A stretch of 64,000 bases of DNA from Symbiodinium microadriaticum (Eukaryota; Sar; Dinophyceae; Suessiales; Symbiodiniaceae), in the NCBI GenBank assembly GCA_001939145.1, contig LSRX01000068.1:320972-384971 (forward strand), read 5' to 3'. Below the pieces are notes generated by a model. That model was not told where the DNA came from. It did no database searches and was given only the letters and a program-made list of their open reading frames with translations. A program made the position numbers and the translations under genes. Position 1 is the stretch's first letter. Each line of letters begins with the position of its first letter. Positions 41,753-52,077 of the stretch are shown here, one piece after another.

Positions 41753-42146
41753 CTGAGGTCTCGGCACTAGGGCTTATAGGACTAAAGCTTTGATAGGACT
41801 ATGAGTGAGGGCTAAGGGATATAGGGTTTTTAGATTGAGTTGGGGCTTTGGGATTCAGAGGTTTGATCGGATTTTGAGTGAGGGCTGTTGGGTTTGGGTT
41901 TAAGGGGTTTAGAAAGGCCTTAGGTTTTGGGTTCCGGGGTTTACGCTGTAGGGTTTGAGGCTTAGGATTTGAGGTTTAGGGTGTTTATCGGATAAAGGTT
42001 GTGCCAGGCACAACCAACGAGCTCAAGTTATTAGTATAAGTTGTTGTTAAGTCGACCGGGCGAGGTTCAAAGATAGAGAAGTCTGCATATTCACCATTGC
42101 TTCAAGTCAGGGTCATGTCCATTCTTTTGGTCCCATGATATGATAA

Positions 42147-42380
42147 GTGCGGCGCGAAACCTTGATATCGGTTGTTTCGAAAAAATTGGTTTGCAAGCTG
42201 GTCGAGGGCTTGCCGATGACTGTCGGCTGGGCTGTGATGTTGGCTATTTCGGAGGTCACAGGAAAGTCTATTTCAAACTACGTAGGCTCGAGACAAAGGA
42301 CCGGAAGGAAGGCAACCCCAAATCGTAAGAAACCGCTTCTTGGCCCCTCCTATAGAAGGCCTCTCCTGCCGCGAAGCTAA
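42147..42380 (+). CDS. Exon with hydrophobic helix and basic tail
   Basis: 78 codons: ETLISVVSKKLVCKLVEGLP, MTVGWAVMLAISEVTG (possible membrane helix), then RQRTGRKATPNRKK and TAA. An overlapping frame from 42140 is also open. Confidence 0.4.
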   Translation: MRRETLISVVSKKLVCKLVEGLPMTVGWAVMLAISEVTGKSISNYVGSRQRTGRKATPNRKKPLLGPSYRRPLLPRS

Positions 42381-42691
42381 TGGTTGTTTTGAATTTGATT
42401 TCATTTGGTGACCATTTCCGTCATGGCTGCTGGATACTGTCGAGCGGCCCTAAAAAAACTGTATAGGGACAAGGACTACTTTAAGGCCAAAGCGTATCCT
42501 ATTTGGGTGCATGGACTCTAGCGCTGCCAGGCTGTTAGTCTTGGGGTGTGGCAATGTTCCGTAGTGTAAAGGGCTGTCTGCGCCAACTATGGGTATTGGT
42601 CTGCCGCTGCTCCTATAGCCATGCTCACTCTTGGACCTGAAACGGAACGCCAGGCAAAAACACCTTAACATCGGTTGGTGATGGTTTTGAC

Positions 42692-42856
42692 TCAGGTGTT
42701 CTCAAATCCGAGCAGCGTCAGCGTCGCCGGGGCCAGGAACGGTGTCCAAAGGAAGGAAGCGACCTGAGAAAGCAAGGATGGGAGACCCCAGAACAAAACG
42801 CAGGCTTCATCATGCCTTTGCAGTTTCGAGGCTTGCTTGTGTTTGTCGACACTGGT
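42692..42856 (-). CDS. Terminal exon
   Basis: Acceptor TTGGGCTCCCAG; 54 codons TSVDKHKQASKLQRHDEACV then FWGLPSLLSQVASFLWTPFL to TGA. Hydrophobic C-terminal half. Confidence 0.45.
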   Translation of the reverse strand, partial: TSVDKHKQASKLQRHDEACVLFWGLPSLLSQVASFLWTPFLAPATLTLLGFENT

Positions 42857-42954
42857 CTGGGAGCCCAACGGAATCAATCATGTACACATTCACATGCATG
42901 AATGTATGCACTTAAACATGTCAGTATGCCGTATGCATGTATGAACGAATGTGT

Positions 42955-43150
42955 GTAAGCATGTATGTATGTATGTATGTATGTATGCATGCATGTATGT
43001 ATGTATGTATGTATGTATGTATGTATGTATGTATGTGTATGCATGCATGNGTGTAAGCATGTATGTATGTATGTATGTATGTATGCATGCATGTATGTAT
43101 GTATGTATGTATGTATGTATGTATGTATGTATGTGTATGCATGCATGCAT
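42955..43150. repeat. ATGT microsatellite with an N in the middle
   Basis: Two nearly identical blocks of about 95 bp (GTAAGCATGTATG...GTATGCATGCATG) meet at an N (43050); likely a collapsed or misjoined gap. Confidence 0.9.
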
Positions 43151-43556
43151 GTACGAACATATGCACATGTGAATGTGTGAAAGCGAACACATGAATGAAT
43201 GAAAACACTGACTAATGAATTAACGGACGGCATGTATGAGCGAACGCAGGGAGGAACCAATCACCTAACGAATAAACGAATGAAGTGAACACAACAAATC
43301 AACGAAGGAATTATCGAACGATCGACCGACCGACCGACGGAACGAATGCCTGAAACTAGTTGATTAATGACTGATTGAATGTATGTACGCATGTATGTGT
43401 GTGCGAGTGTGTGTATAAGTCTGCATGTGCCATGTCCTAGAGCAAAATAGGGGCTACGCTTCAGGAGTGGTTTAGTGGACACCAAGGATCCACAATAGAG
43501 TACAACTCGGTTCAAGGCCTTAACCAAGCGCTTGTGGTCAGGCTTGAAGGCTTTGG

Positions 43557-43999
43557 TTTAAAACAACCAGAAACCATCGGGTCTACTTGGACGCTTACGA
43601 CTTGCATATCCGGGACGTCCCGACATCTAAGGACGCTAGGTGTTGGCTGTCTTTGGCCCATACTGCACGACGACAATTGTTATTTATGTTTGTAGCTGGG
43701 AACCTGTGCAGATCCGAAAATCCCGAACCACCCCGGAATCATACGAAGACACCGTGGAAGCCGGCGTGTCACCTTTCCTAAACCCTAAACCGTGCTTTCG
43801 GAAACTCTATTATTATCTTCAGCGAAGGCACGTAGACGGGCCAGAACACCCAGCGGGTCGGCTTCCAAAGCCAGGCATTGGGCTTGTTGAAGAGCATGGT
43901 CACACGATTTCCTTTGGTGTTCAGGGTTTAGAGGACTGCCTCAGAATTCCATTCGAAGCTTTAGGTGCGACTTGTGGAATGCGGAGTTTTCGGGTGTAG
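43557..43999 (+). CDS. Two-exon gene 3' end, unknown protein
   Basis: Exon a (43557-43639, 5' limit uncertain) ends ...VPTSKDA plus AG; a 56-nt intron (GTGTTG...TTTGTAG) follows; exon b (43696-43999) continues in phase as SWEPVQIRKSRTTPESY and stays open for 101 codons to a TAG. The phase match and the good polypyrimidine acceptor support the model. No domain recognised. Confidence 0.5.
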
Positions 44000-44268
44000 A
44001 GACTTTTGGCTTTATGTGGCAGGGTCGTATCAAGGGCCCTCAAGAGCGTGCATAGTAGGGTCTATCGTGAATTCTAAACCCCAGCTCTAGAGCCTACACC
44101 AGAGGCTACAATGCTCTAGACCCTAAACGAGAGCTTGACGAACAGCTTCACAGCAGCCCCAAAAGTTTCAATCTGTTCAGGGGCGCTGTATTCGGGCCGA
44201 GGGCTTGTGCGGTCACAGGTTTTACCTGAGCATACAGCTGCTTTGAGAGTACCCTGAGACAAGGAGGA

Positions 44269-44718
44269 TTGTGGTTAGGGGCCTCCGGAACGCAGCCGAA
44301 ACCCAAAACTCTCTCAAAGCTTTGGATTTTGGGCTATGCGTTTGAGCTGTCAGACACAAAGCCTATAGCATTAGTCAAACGCCTACGTGCAAAAAGCCGA
44401 GATCCTGTTCAAGTGGAAGAGCCTTCGATCCCGGAGAGACCTCGCTTTAACGATTCTCTCTGCCAAAACCCCTGCATAGTCCATTCCAAAGCCGTCCTGG
44501 CATCGATTCCGCGTCTGCCTGCTTACAGGTTCCCCACCGAGCCTACCTCCAGCAGAATCTCAGTAATCTCCTACTTTAACGGCTGTTCCACAGACACTAC
44601 CAGCAGCACGAATGACCAGATGATGATATGCTCCGCTCAAACACCGAATCTGGAAGCCGGGCGCGATGCAATGCTACTACTGTACACTACACGAGCACAT
44701 GCTTCCGATAAAGAATGA
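44269..44718 (+). CDS. Open frame, 149 codons
   Basis: Open from 44269 to TAA; ELSDTKPIALVKRLRAKSRD ... QVEEPSIPERPRFNDSLC. It lies just beyond the 3' end of the caspase-like gene, convergent with it. Composition is plausible; no family. Confidence 0.35.
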   Translation: MWLGASGTQPKPKTLSKLWILGYAFELSDTKPIALVKRLRAKSRDPVQVEEPSIPERPRFNDSLCQNPCIVHSKAVLASIPRLPAYRFPTEPTSSRISVISYFNGCSTDTTSSTNDQMMICSAQTPNLEAGRDAMLLLYTTRAHASDKE

Positions 44719-44798
44719 TAGGTTCTTCCAGCTAATCCCATTAAGCAGGTCCCATTTTCTGCATGAAGTCGAATGGACCGGTCACACAACAGTACTGC

Positions 44799-45686
44799 TC
44801 AGTAGATGTACTTTGCACGATCTGAAGGACGATGAAGCTTCACAGTCCCGTCGTCGCAGATCACGAAATCTGCAGCAATATCCGTTTGAGGCTCTGTTTT
44901 CTTAATGCCCCAAACCACGGTGTTCTGGTCCGGCGGACGTTGCACGAGGACTTTCGTGCCCCACCCGTGACCGAGCTCCTTTGTCAAGGAATGTTCCCGC
45001 CGAAGAGAATTGAGGATTGCCAGAGTGTACATTCCACCCTCTGCAGAGTCTCGCGAGCACTCACTTGCCAACGACGAAAGGCGAAAATTGATAAACGTTT
45101 TGCCCCTCGTGCACTTCGTCAGAGTGTTGACTAACGGGCTCTTCTCCTTGCAAAGAGAATGAAACGTTTTGGCCCACTGTCCTGCGTAGCATGCATCAAC
45201 CAAAATCGTGATATGCCCGTGGAAGTTGGCCTCACTCAGCCACATGAAAACCTGTCTCGCTGTCAAATGCACTCCTTCATCCAGAACAAGGTCACCCTTC
45301 TTGTTGCGGTGCCCAGTCAGGAAAAGAAACTTGTTGTTACCAGGTCGTTTCAAAAACTGCTCTATGGCACTCATGACCTCTTCGGCTGGCCTGGGTGGGA
45401 TTGCGAATATGTAAACTGACACATTCGCACCGTTGTCATAAAAGTACTTGTACATTTTAGCACCATCCTGGGTAATGCCACGCAGGTTGTTGAGGCCACC
45501 ACTTCGGGCTGTTGCTTCATGTTGGACTATCCCAGGAGACACGCATGTGCCAACCAAAGCAACATCTAGCTGATCCCAACCGTCGCTCGTCTTACGATAC
45601 TTGAACTTGTAGTCGCAGTCAGCCTGAGCGCAATATGTCAGCCTTGAGTGTTGCAGCCCCGCCGCTAAGAATCTGAGCACCCCCAT
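44799..45686 (-). CDS. Caspase/metacaspase-like cysteine protease (C14 fold)
   Basis: Single open frame of 295 residues starting at an ATG with an in-frame stop just upstream, so this is probably a complete intronless gene. The C14 signature is visible: a beta strand plus TGHR supplying the catalytic His (about residue 126), and ILVDACYAGQW supplying the catalytic Cys (about residue 166). Upstream, LNNLRGITQDGAKMYKYF matches the region metacaspases use for the small alpha-helix after strand 1; downstream EGGMYTLAILNSL fits the substrate-pocket segment. In the family these enzymes cleave after Arg/Lys or Asp; specificity cannot be read here. The usual GHG around the His is GHR, which may affect activity. 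No signal peptide or membrane segment is evident, so it is likely cytosolic. It lies in a stretch with almost no telomere-like repeat. Confidence 0.8.
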   Translation of the reverse strand: MGVLRFLAAGLQHSRLTYCAQADCDYKFKYRKTSDGWDQLDVALVGTCVSPGIVQHEATARSGGLNNLRGITQDGAKMYKYFYDNGANVSVYIFAIPPRPAEEVMSAIEQFLKRPGNNKFLFLTGHRNKKGDLVLDEGVHLTARQVFMWLSEANFHGHITILVDACYAGQWAKTFHSLCKEKSPLVNTLTKCTRGKTFINFRLSSLASECSRDSAEGGMYTLAILNSLRREHSLTKELGHGWGTKVLVQRPPDQNTVVWGIKKTEPQTDIAADFVICDDGTVKLHRPSDRAKYIY

Positions 45687-45705
45687 GGCAGGTCAGTGTG
45701 AGCGT

Positions 45706-46128
45706 TCAGAACACTGCAGCCCGCTTCCGGAGAGAAAGCGGGCTAGCAAAAGGCTCCCAATTGAAGGCTTGGTGCCACAATGCTGCATCAAGCAGCTGGG
45801 AAGGCCACAACAGGATAGAAAGTAACCCCACTAGCTTTGTTTGGTTCTTGCTGGGGCAACAGGACCACACTGTAGCTGCCATCGACAAGGACACTTCAGG
45901 TAATGCATGGCTAGCCCACCAGTGACGGGCTGGAGGGGGCGTTGTGTTGAGTTTCAACCATAGCCCACTATTGATGCTGGAGTCTCTGGTCTCGGAACCT
46001 CTCGAAGTAAGAGTACCTCGGGCTATTCTGACGGTTACAGGCAAACAGGGGTCAGAGTTCTGTTTTCGGGGAAGATAACTCCGCACCATATAGAAATAAT
46101 AGCTTCTGAAGAACAGCAAAGAAGACAA
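45706..46128 (-). CDS. Open frame upstream of caspase-like gene
   Basis: 140 codons open, ending 20 bp before the caspase ATG. Contains QTKLVGLLSILLWPSQLLDA and many Trp. Could be an exon, a leader, or chance. Confidence 0.2.
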   Translation of the reverse strand: MSSLLFFRSYYFYMVRSYLPRKQNSDPCLPVTVRIARGTLTSRGSETRDSSINSGLWLKLNTTPPPARHWWASHALPEVSLSMAATVWSCCPSKNQTKLVGLLSILLWPSQLLDAALWHQAFNWEPFASPLSLRKRAAVF

Positions 46129-46449
46129 GCTTGTGGCTTGCCAGTCTAGGTTTCCTGAACCCTCAACCCCACATCCTAAATTTCAAGCCCCGAAGCCTGA
46201 ATCCTCAAATTCCCGACACCTAGACCCCAGACCCATACAGCCGACAACCCATAACCCTTCCCAGCAAACCCGGAGGATGCTTCAGAAAATCCAAAATCAG
46301 GTCTTGGAGGAAAACCGAGAACCCAACACTTTTAGGATTGGGGCTTGGGCAGTTTGGTGTAATTGACATCGAGTTCTCAAAGCTTGTGCCCGAGCAAGGC
46401 CTAAGTGATGCAAAACTCTGCAAGAAACAAATTGAGCTTTGGGCCTTAC

Positions 46450-46743
46450 AGTATGAATATTGTCCGCGAAACCCCACCCTATACCTCTCTTCGTAAGACC
46501 GGCGTCCCATGTGCGAGCGCTTCCACCGGCACTGTTGCGCGAGGTACTCGCCCCAGGTCTCCGGCATGAAGGATGTGGCCCAACAGTGAGGCAAGAACCT
46601 GCATAGTAGGTTTTTCATGTAGACATGTGGACCTAAAGGTACGATGTGGGCTTGCGCCTGTGGTCCAAGGCATGTCATGGCCTGCTCTCGGTTCAAAGCA
46701 CGTACAAGTACCGCTGGCTCCAACAGAGCATCCACGATCTGAA
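46450..46743 (-). CDS. Glycosyltransferase family 2-like exon (QxxRW motif)
   Basis: A 294-nt open exon between acceptor CTCAGCAG and donor GTAAGG. Near its C-terminal half it carries SFMPETWGEYLAQQCRWKRS, which matches the PET...YL.QQxRW.RS block (QxxRW) of processive GT2 enzymes such as chitin, hyaluronan and NodC-type synthases. The upstream part (ALNREQAMTCL...) is not clearly the expected GED/EDR segment, so the family call is tentative. In the family the enzyme polymerises UDP-sugars at a membrane. It lies upstream of the caspase-like gene on the same strand, with an unassigned 140-codon frame (45706-46128) between them. Confidence 0.4.
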
Positions 46744-47257
46744 CTGCTGAGGTACATGTGTTGTGTGTGTCGGTTGTGTTTACGTTTCAGTGGATTCTTA
46801 TTTCACGGGTCTTGGGCGACGAGATACAGTGGCCGTGACTCGACCAGAACTTTAGACATCACAGCGGGCTTGGCTGAGACATCATGGACTGCAAATGCAA
46901 TTCGCACTTGAGCAGCTGAGGGCACGCTGCTTTCCGACCTCCATCTCTGCTGCTACACAACTCGAGCACCCTACCAGCACCCTGCCAACATCTAAACCCC
47001 ACACAAACCTCAAATCAAGGTCGAGCCCAAGCTTTTGAAGCTGTGCCCAGTGTTCCCAACCAACTGGGGAATCGCACCCCGGATGTATGGTTTAGCCTTT
47101 AGGGCGAGAGGATTTAGAAGTCGAGGCGTGGGCTTCTACGTTCATTGAGGCAGCGAAGCGCTTCTGACAGAAAAGAAACGAGCCCAAACATAAATGGAAG
47201 CTATCTCTTTTGCGGAAGTTAGCTCAGGAGAAGGATAACCAAGTGAGCTACTGGGTT

Positions 47258-47356
47258 GAAGGTGTTGGCATTTCACGGCTTGGGAGCTTTTTATAAGTAG
47301 CTTTACATGGAAGGTGTTGGCATTTCAAGGCTTGGGAGCTTTTTGTAGCTTTGCAT
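47258..47356. repeat. 52-bp tandem duplication
   Basis: GAAGGTGTTGGCATTTCA begins at 47258 and 47310; the second copy lost a few bases. Confidence 0.8.
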
Positions 47357-48055
47357 GAAACGCTGCCGAGAAACCGAATGCCACCGCCGTTCCTTAGCCA
47401 CCACCAAAAACAACAAACTCCATCGCGAACAAGACCCTGACCCAGTTGGGGTTCTGGCTTCATGTGAGCTCGCTGGTTTCCAATGTCGCTATTGGCTCTG
47501 AACCCTCTGGAGCCTGAAAGGCGTTCAACAACACAATTCGAAACACACAGACCTTGCAACTCGACACAAACTACACTCTAACCCAACAATGCACAATGCC
47601 GGCATGACGGAGCATTCCGTAAATCATTATCTACTTATCTCGTGGGAAAGTGTACGATTCGGTGGGTTGAGAACAAGTTCGAGAAAATAGGCTCCCCAGT
47701 AATGTGTGTGTATACACACACACACACACCTTAATTGTGAATGCATGTGGATACACACACAAACTCTCTCTCCATATATGTTTATGTGTGTGTGTGCGTG
47801 GGTAAGTACACCCGCACAAATGCACAGTTTCATCTTGAGCCGACGGCTCCCTCCACGGTTCTGGGCAACATTGTTAAATCAGCGTGCAATCTACTCAGGA
47901 GCCCTTAACAAGTGGGTTTAGGACGCAGCTTTGCCTGAATACCCCACAACCCACAAAGCCATCTTGGGGGTCATTTCTTTCGTTTTGGGGTTTAGGGCTT
48001 TAGAGTTCAAGGATTTGGGGAGCCAAAGAGCCGAATTGAACACTAAACCACAAAC

Positions 48056-48131
48056 CGCCGAGCTTCTGGTACTTCTCGTGGACGAGGTTTGTCATGAAGC
48101 TGTCTTCTCCCATTTCAATCCTCAGCTGGTT
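48056..48131 (-). CDS. Internal exon
   Basis: Reads NQLRIEMGEDSFMTNLVHEK then YQKLG; donor G|GTTTGT. MGEDSFMTNLV slightly resembles the GED segment of GT2 enzymes and lies 5' of the QxxRW exon on the same strand; this link is speculative. Confidence 0.4.
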
Positions 48132-48219
48132 CTTTAGGGTCTAGGGTTTAGGGAAATCCTGTGGCAACCATGACCCTCGGTCTCTCCGCAGAAGATCCTC
48201 AAACCGCTATTTTGGAGCC

Positions 48220-48336
48220 CTAGGAAAAAATAAGAGAACATATGTTAAAGCCGGCGCCCAGAGTCATCATGGAATCGAGAATCGAGTCCTCGTAGACTCC
48301 ACGGCAGAAGTCTGTCTGAACAGCTCGCACAGTGTC
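48220..48336 (-). CDS. Terminal exon
   Basis: 38 codons DTVRAVQTDFCRGVYEDSIL then DSMMTLGAGFNIC to TAG. Acceptor CTGAG is weak, composition strong. Confidence 0.45.
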   Translation of the reverse strand, partial: DTVRAVQTDFCRGVYEDSILDSMMTLGAGFNICSLIFS

Positions 48337-48591
48337 CTCAGACTCTCTTCTTCAGCAACCAGGCCCAAAAAATTCAAACTTTTTAGGATAGACATAATAT
48401 ATAAGGCCAAAACGTTTAAAGGTCTCCTATTGGCTATCTAATTAGATGCTGCCAGGAGAGCGCCTCGTCCTCAACGCTCTATACACACCCATCAAAGACG
48501 CCCCTCCAGCCCCCCCAAAAGCAAAGCTTGACAAAAACAAAGCTTGAATACTTCCTCAGCCTGTCGTACAAATTCGCGCTGCCGCAGACCC

Positions 48592-48927
48592 TCAGCATCC
48601 ATAACCCTGCAAGTCTTGCCGAGCTTCCATGGCATACATCGCGCAGGAGCCGTTCAGCGGGAGTTGGAAGCGAATCGCACCTAGGTTCCCCAGTAGCCGC
48701 TTAATTTTAAGGGTACCCCTTTTTCCTAATCTTCGGCAAAATATAAGGACAGCCCAAGTAAAACTGGCGAAAGGGCACTAAACCCTAAACCCTATAAACC
48801 CTAAGCCCTAAGCCCTAAACCCTGAACCCTAAACCCTGAACCCTGTAAACCCTAACCCCTAAACCTGGGGAACCTAGGCGCTCTGGCCCAACCAAAGCAT
48901 CCGCTGCGAGAACCAGTCCCGCATCAG
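48592..48927 (-). CDS. Two-exon 3' end whose intron is an element N
   Basis: Exon a 48874-48927 (acceptor TTGCCTCCTGGTGCAG) reads DAGLVLAADALVGPERL; the intron 48681-48873 is an element of family N, GTTCCCCAG...CTGGGGAACCTAG, flanked by CTAG copies; exon b 48592-48680 continues in phase GAIRFQLPLNGSCAMYAMEA to a TGA. The terminal inverted repeat gives the donor and the CTAG duplication gives the acceptor. Confidence 0.55.
48681..48873 (-). mobile_element. Element N, coincides with an intron
   Basis: Minus strand GTTCCCCAG...CTGGGGAAC then CTAG; CTAG also precedes it (48874-48877). TTTAGGG-type repeat has been added inside. Confidence 0.8.
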
Positions 48928-49189
48928 CTGCACCAGGAGGCAAAAATTGTGGGACCTGGGCTTTCCCCTTTTGGGAACTTCCCGAAAATCGTGGTTTTGG
49001 GTTTTGGGGCTTTCCGAAAATTGGGGGTTTAGGGTTTAGGGTATTGGGCTTTGGGACTTCTCGAAAATTGGGGTTTTAGGGTTTTAGGGTTTAGGTTTAA
49101 AGTTTAGGGTTTAGGGCTTAGGGTTTAGGACCTTATTTTGGGGTCCTTATACTAGGGATCCTACTATTTGGACCAAACTATAACCGAGT

Positions 49190-49640
49190 AACTAACCCTA
49201 AGAGGGTCTTAAGGTGCACATACCACATATACATATGATTTTAAAAAAACAAATAGATAGATAGATAGATAGATGGATAGATAGATAGGGATGCAAAATA
49301 TCAGGGTCTAGGGCCCTGACTTTTCAGGGACATTCGGGCGTCAGTGATGAAGACTCTTTTGTGCTTACATGACAAGAAATAGAACGCCCCCGAACCCGGA
49401 TACCCTGAAGCTTTGAACCCATAACACCCGCGCGTATATAGTTCCTAGTGAATAAGTAGGATGCGTTGGATCGGAGGAGCAGTCGTATGCATATGGGCAA
49501 TCAGGCGTGAACCGAGGACAGCTTGGCCTGAGAGCACAGGTTACAAGAGTTACACAACCGACCTCGCCCGTACCCACGTCTTCAAGCCAAAAGCCTGCGG
49601 AAATGAAACACCTATAACGGCGAAATGAACCCTAAATGGG
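49190..49640. other. GATA microsatellite and unassigned frame
   Basis: (GATA)n at 49251-49288; then a 70-codon minus frame (49365-49577) with no splice support. Confidence 0.4.
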
Positions 49641-49708
49641 GATAAGGCTCGATTCATATACCATATAGGGATTCATAGTGTAAGGGTATAAGACCCCTGC
49701 GATTGAGA

Positions 49709-49780
49709 TTAAGGACTGCAAACTATTCCCAGGCACTTCTTGGTCAGGAGGAAGGGGCCGCAGGCTGCCAAATGCTGATC
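49709..49780 (-). CDS. Terminal exon
   Basis: Acceptor CCTTGTCGCGCAG; DQHLAACGPFLLTKKCLGIV then CSP and TAA. Confidence 0.4.
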   Translation of the reverse strand, partial: DQHLAACGPFLLTKKCLGIVCSP

Positions 49781-50632
49781 CTGCGCGACAAGGGGCCATC
49801 TTTGTGAGGGTTTAGGGTTTCGGGGTTTAGGGGGGGGGGCAAAATAAGCCTTGAAGGTAGGGGCCATTTCGTCCTTAAGGACATCAGACTAAGGAGCAAT
49901 ATTATCAATTATTTAAGCCCCCGTGCTAGGGCTACCTGTAAACTGTAATGCTGTAACTGCAATGAGGAACCCCAGATTAGAGGCTTGTAATATATGGGAA
50001 TATAGTGAGGGCACAACAGTTGGAGTCTTCAGCGAATGAACGAAGGACGGCCAGTGGAAAGAGCAACTCTTGAGACAACGGCAACGAAAGCATTTGTATG
50101 TGCTTGGATAATCAGGGCCTAGGTCGTCGAACTGTCGGATTCGGAGACTAGGAGTTCATGATTTGGATCACGTGTGAAAAGTCAACGGCCATCACCCAAG
50201 GCACAGGCCCCAAACAAGCACTGCCCAGCACGCAAGAGACCTAGACCCTGTTGCCGGAAATCCCGGAAAGACAAGCATGCAAGCAAGTGGACATGTAGGT
50301 ATGCCAGACATATGTATGAATAGCACGGCCATGGATAGAACAGCTATTTGTGCATGACTGGGTCCTGGGTTTGCACATTCTTAAACAGCCAATCGAAACA
50401 TGCATGCAGGCAGGCAAACAGACAGGCAGGCAGGCAGACAGACACACACGCTTGCTATGATTCTCGCAGTTGCTGCCGCGTCTCCTTTCTTTGTTCCTCC
50501 TGTGATCTCTACTCGAACCCTGAACCCTTCTTGAACACTTCTTGAACTTCGGACTGAAGTCGAGAGCATGCATTCATACCAGCCGCGAGGCAAAGCCAAC
50601 CGCGCCTGCATGCACCTGTACATCTTTCCCAC

Positions 50633-50902
50633 GTGCTCCGGCTCCACACGGCAGTCGCCATCCTAAGTCTTGAAGACGACAGGATCATCGGAAGCTCGAT
50701 TGGGGCTTCTGAAAATGAAGGGGCAACTGATCTATCTAGGGCATTTGGGGTGTCTTATCTGAGGAGTTTTTTGCTGGGAGATCTGAAAATTGGTGGGTTC
50801 CGTCTTGATGTCCATGCATCAGGGATCAACGGTTCTAGTCATGACTGTAGCTGCATCTACGCTTGCCATCAACATGAACCCTGCATACTCTATATACACT
50901 AG
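50633..50902 (+). CDS. Open frame
   Basis: 89 codons: LSLEDDRIIGSSIGASENEG ... RAFGVSYLRSFLLGDLKIGG to a stop. No clear splice sites. Confidence 0.3.
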   Translation: MLRLHTAVAILSLEDDRIIGSSIGASENEGATDLSRAFGVSYLRSFLLGDLKIGGFRLDVHASGINGSSHDCSCIYACHQHEPCILYIH

Positions 50903-51053
50903 GCAACCAGGCCAAAAATCTAACGACATTTTAGGCCCGTCTTTCTCTTCCGGAAGAAGGACCTTTGGCCCGTTTTAAAACCTCAGAAGCCCTAAACCCT
51001 AAACCCCAAACCCTAAACCCGAAACCCCTAACCCTCGACCCTAAACCCTAAAC

Positions 51054-51109
51054 CGAGGAGCCAGCAGCAGCAGGGCTTTTGGGTTGGGTCGGCCGGCATC
51101 ATAGTCAGC
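51054..51109 (-). CDS. Small internal exon
   Basis: Acceptor GTCGCTGCTTCAG; ADYDAGRPNPKALLLLAP; donor CG|GTTTAG from telomere-like repeat. Confidence 0.45.
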
Positions 51110-51139
51110 CTGAAGCAGCGACCTTGGCCACTGGGCTGG

Positions 51140-51230
51140 CTTAGGGATTTGGGGGCTTGGGGGTTTGGGTTTTGGGTTTTGGGTTTAGGGATTAGGGTTT
51201 AGGGATTAGGGTTTAGGGTTTAGGGTTTCG
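51140..51230. repeat. TTTAGGGATTAGGG tract
   Basis: Sits between two minus-strand exons (51237-51328 and 51054-51109); here the plus strand reads TTTAGGG, opposite to the usual orientation for a minus gene. Confidence 0.85.
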
Positions 51231-51236
51231 GTCAAC

Positions 51237-51328
51237 ACGCTCCCAAACACAAGAGAAGATCAAATTCCCGAAGGCCCCACCTACAGGGCAGGGCAGTGCC
51301 GAAAACTCTCCTGACCTCACAACCATGT
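51237..51328 (-). CDS. Internal exon
   Basis: Acceptor GCGCCCGCAG; MVVRSGEFSALPCPVGGAFG then NLIFSCVWER; donor GTTGAC. Upstream of 51054-51109 on the same strand, with telomere-like repeat between. Confidence 0.4.
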
Positions 51329-51766
51329 CTGCGGGCGCGGTGGGTTTGTAGTCATAGTACTAAGTAAGTACCTTTGCCCAGAATGTCTGAAACTCCCAAA
51401 CGGAGGCTTGGGGCATAGCTTGTTTCACGTTTTGCTGGTGCAGGTTGTCTGGGCTCACCAGTGCCAACGGACGGATGTGCTCCTTCTTTCGTTTATTTGT
51501 GCCTGCACCCTTTTCATTAAATGTCTGTGTGCGGCTACATGTTTGAACATTGACGGATACACCCCAGAAGCGCAGATCCCTAACTTGGAATCAAACTCCA
51601 TCTTGACGCCCCAAGCCCATAAAGGGTAGACAACAACATCAGCTCCAGAGGGTGAGGCCTCTCAGACCCGCCCTAAACTATACACATCCGTATATACATG
51701 GGTCTAGAGTTTAGGGTTTAGGGGTTTGGGGTTAGGGGTTATAGGGTTTCTATAGGATATGTATAC

Positions 51767-51916
51767 ATGGAAGAGCTCTGCATAGAAAAAGAGATGTCCA
51801 AGGGCGCAAGCCCAATAACCAAACCAACGCCGAGGGGCATGCACAGGGCCTGTGAGGCCCGCTTGGATCGTGGACAGTCCTTGCCCTTCACCTCAGCAAG
51901 GCTGAGGGTTCAGTCT
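51767..51916 (+). CDS. Possible initial exon
   Basis: ATG start, 50 codons MEELCIEKEMSKGASPITKP ... RGMHRACEARLDRGQSLP ending at donor GTAAGG. Hydrophilic. Confidence 0.4.
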
Positions 51917-52077
51917 GTAAGGTTTTTGGGGCTTATAGGGCTACTTGAAGGGTTCTAAACAGGTCTTGGTTCAGGACTTTGCATCTTCGGATTTGAGGGG
52001 GTTTGGGGATTTGGCATTCTGGTTTCGGGTATTCAGGGCTTAGCACTGTAGGATTTTGGACTTTGTGGGTTGGGGGC

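Noticed and set aside
42874..43260. YIHTYIHTYIH and MYVCMYVC proteins
   Set aside because: Frames through an ATGT microsatellite; likewise 55425-55771 and 61900-62311.
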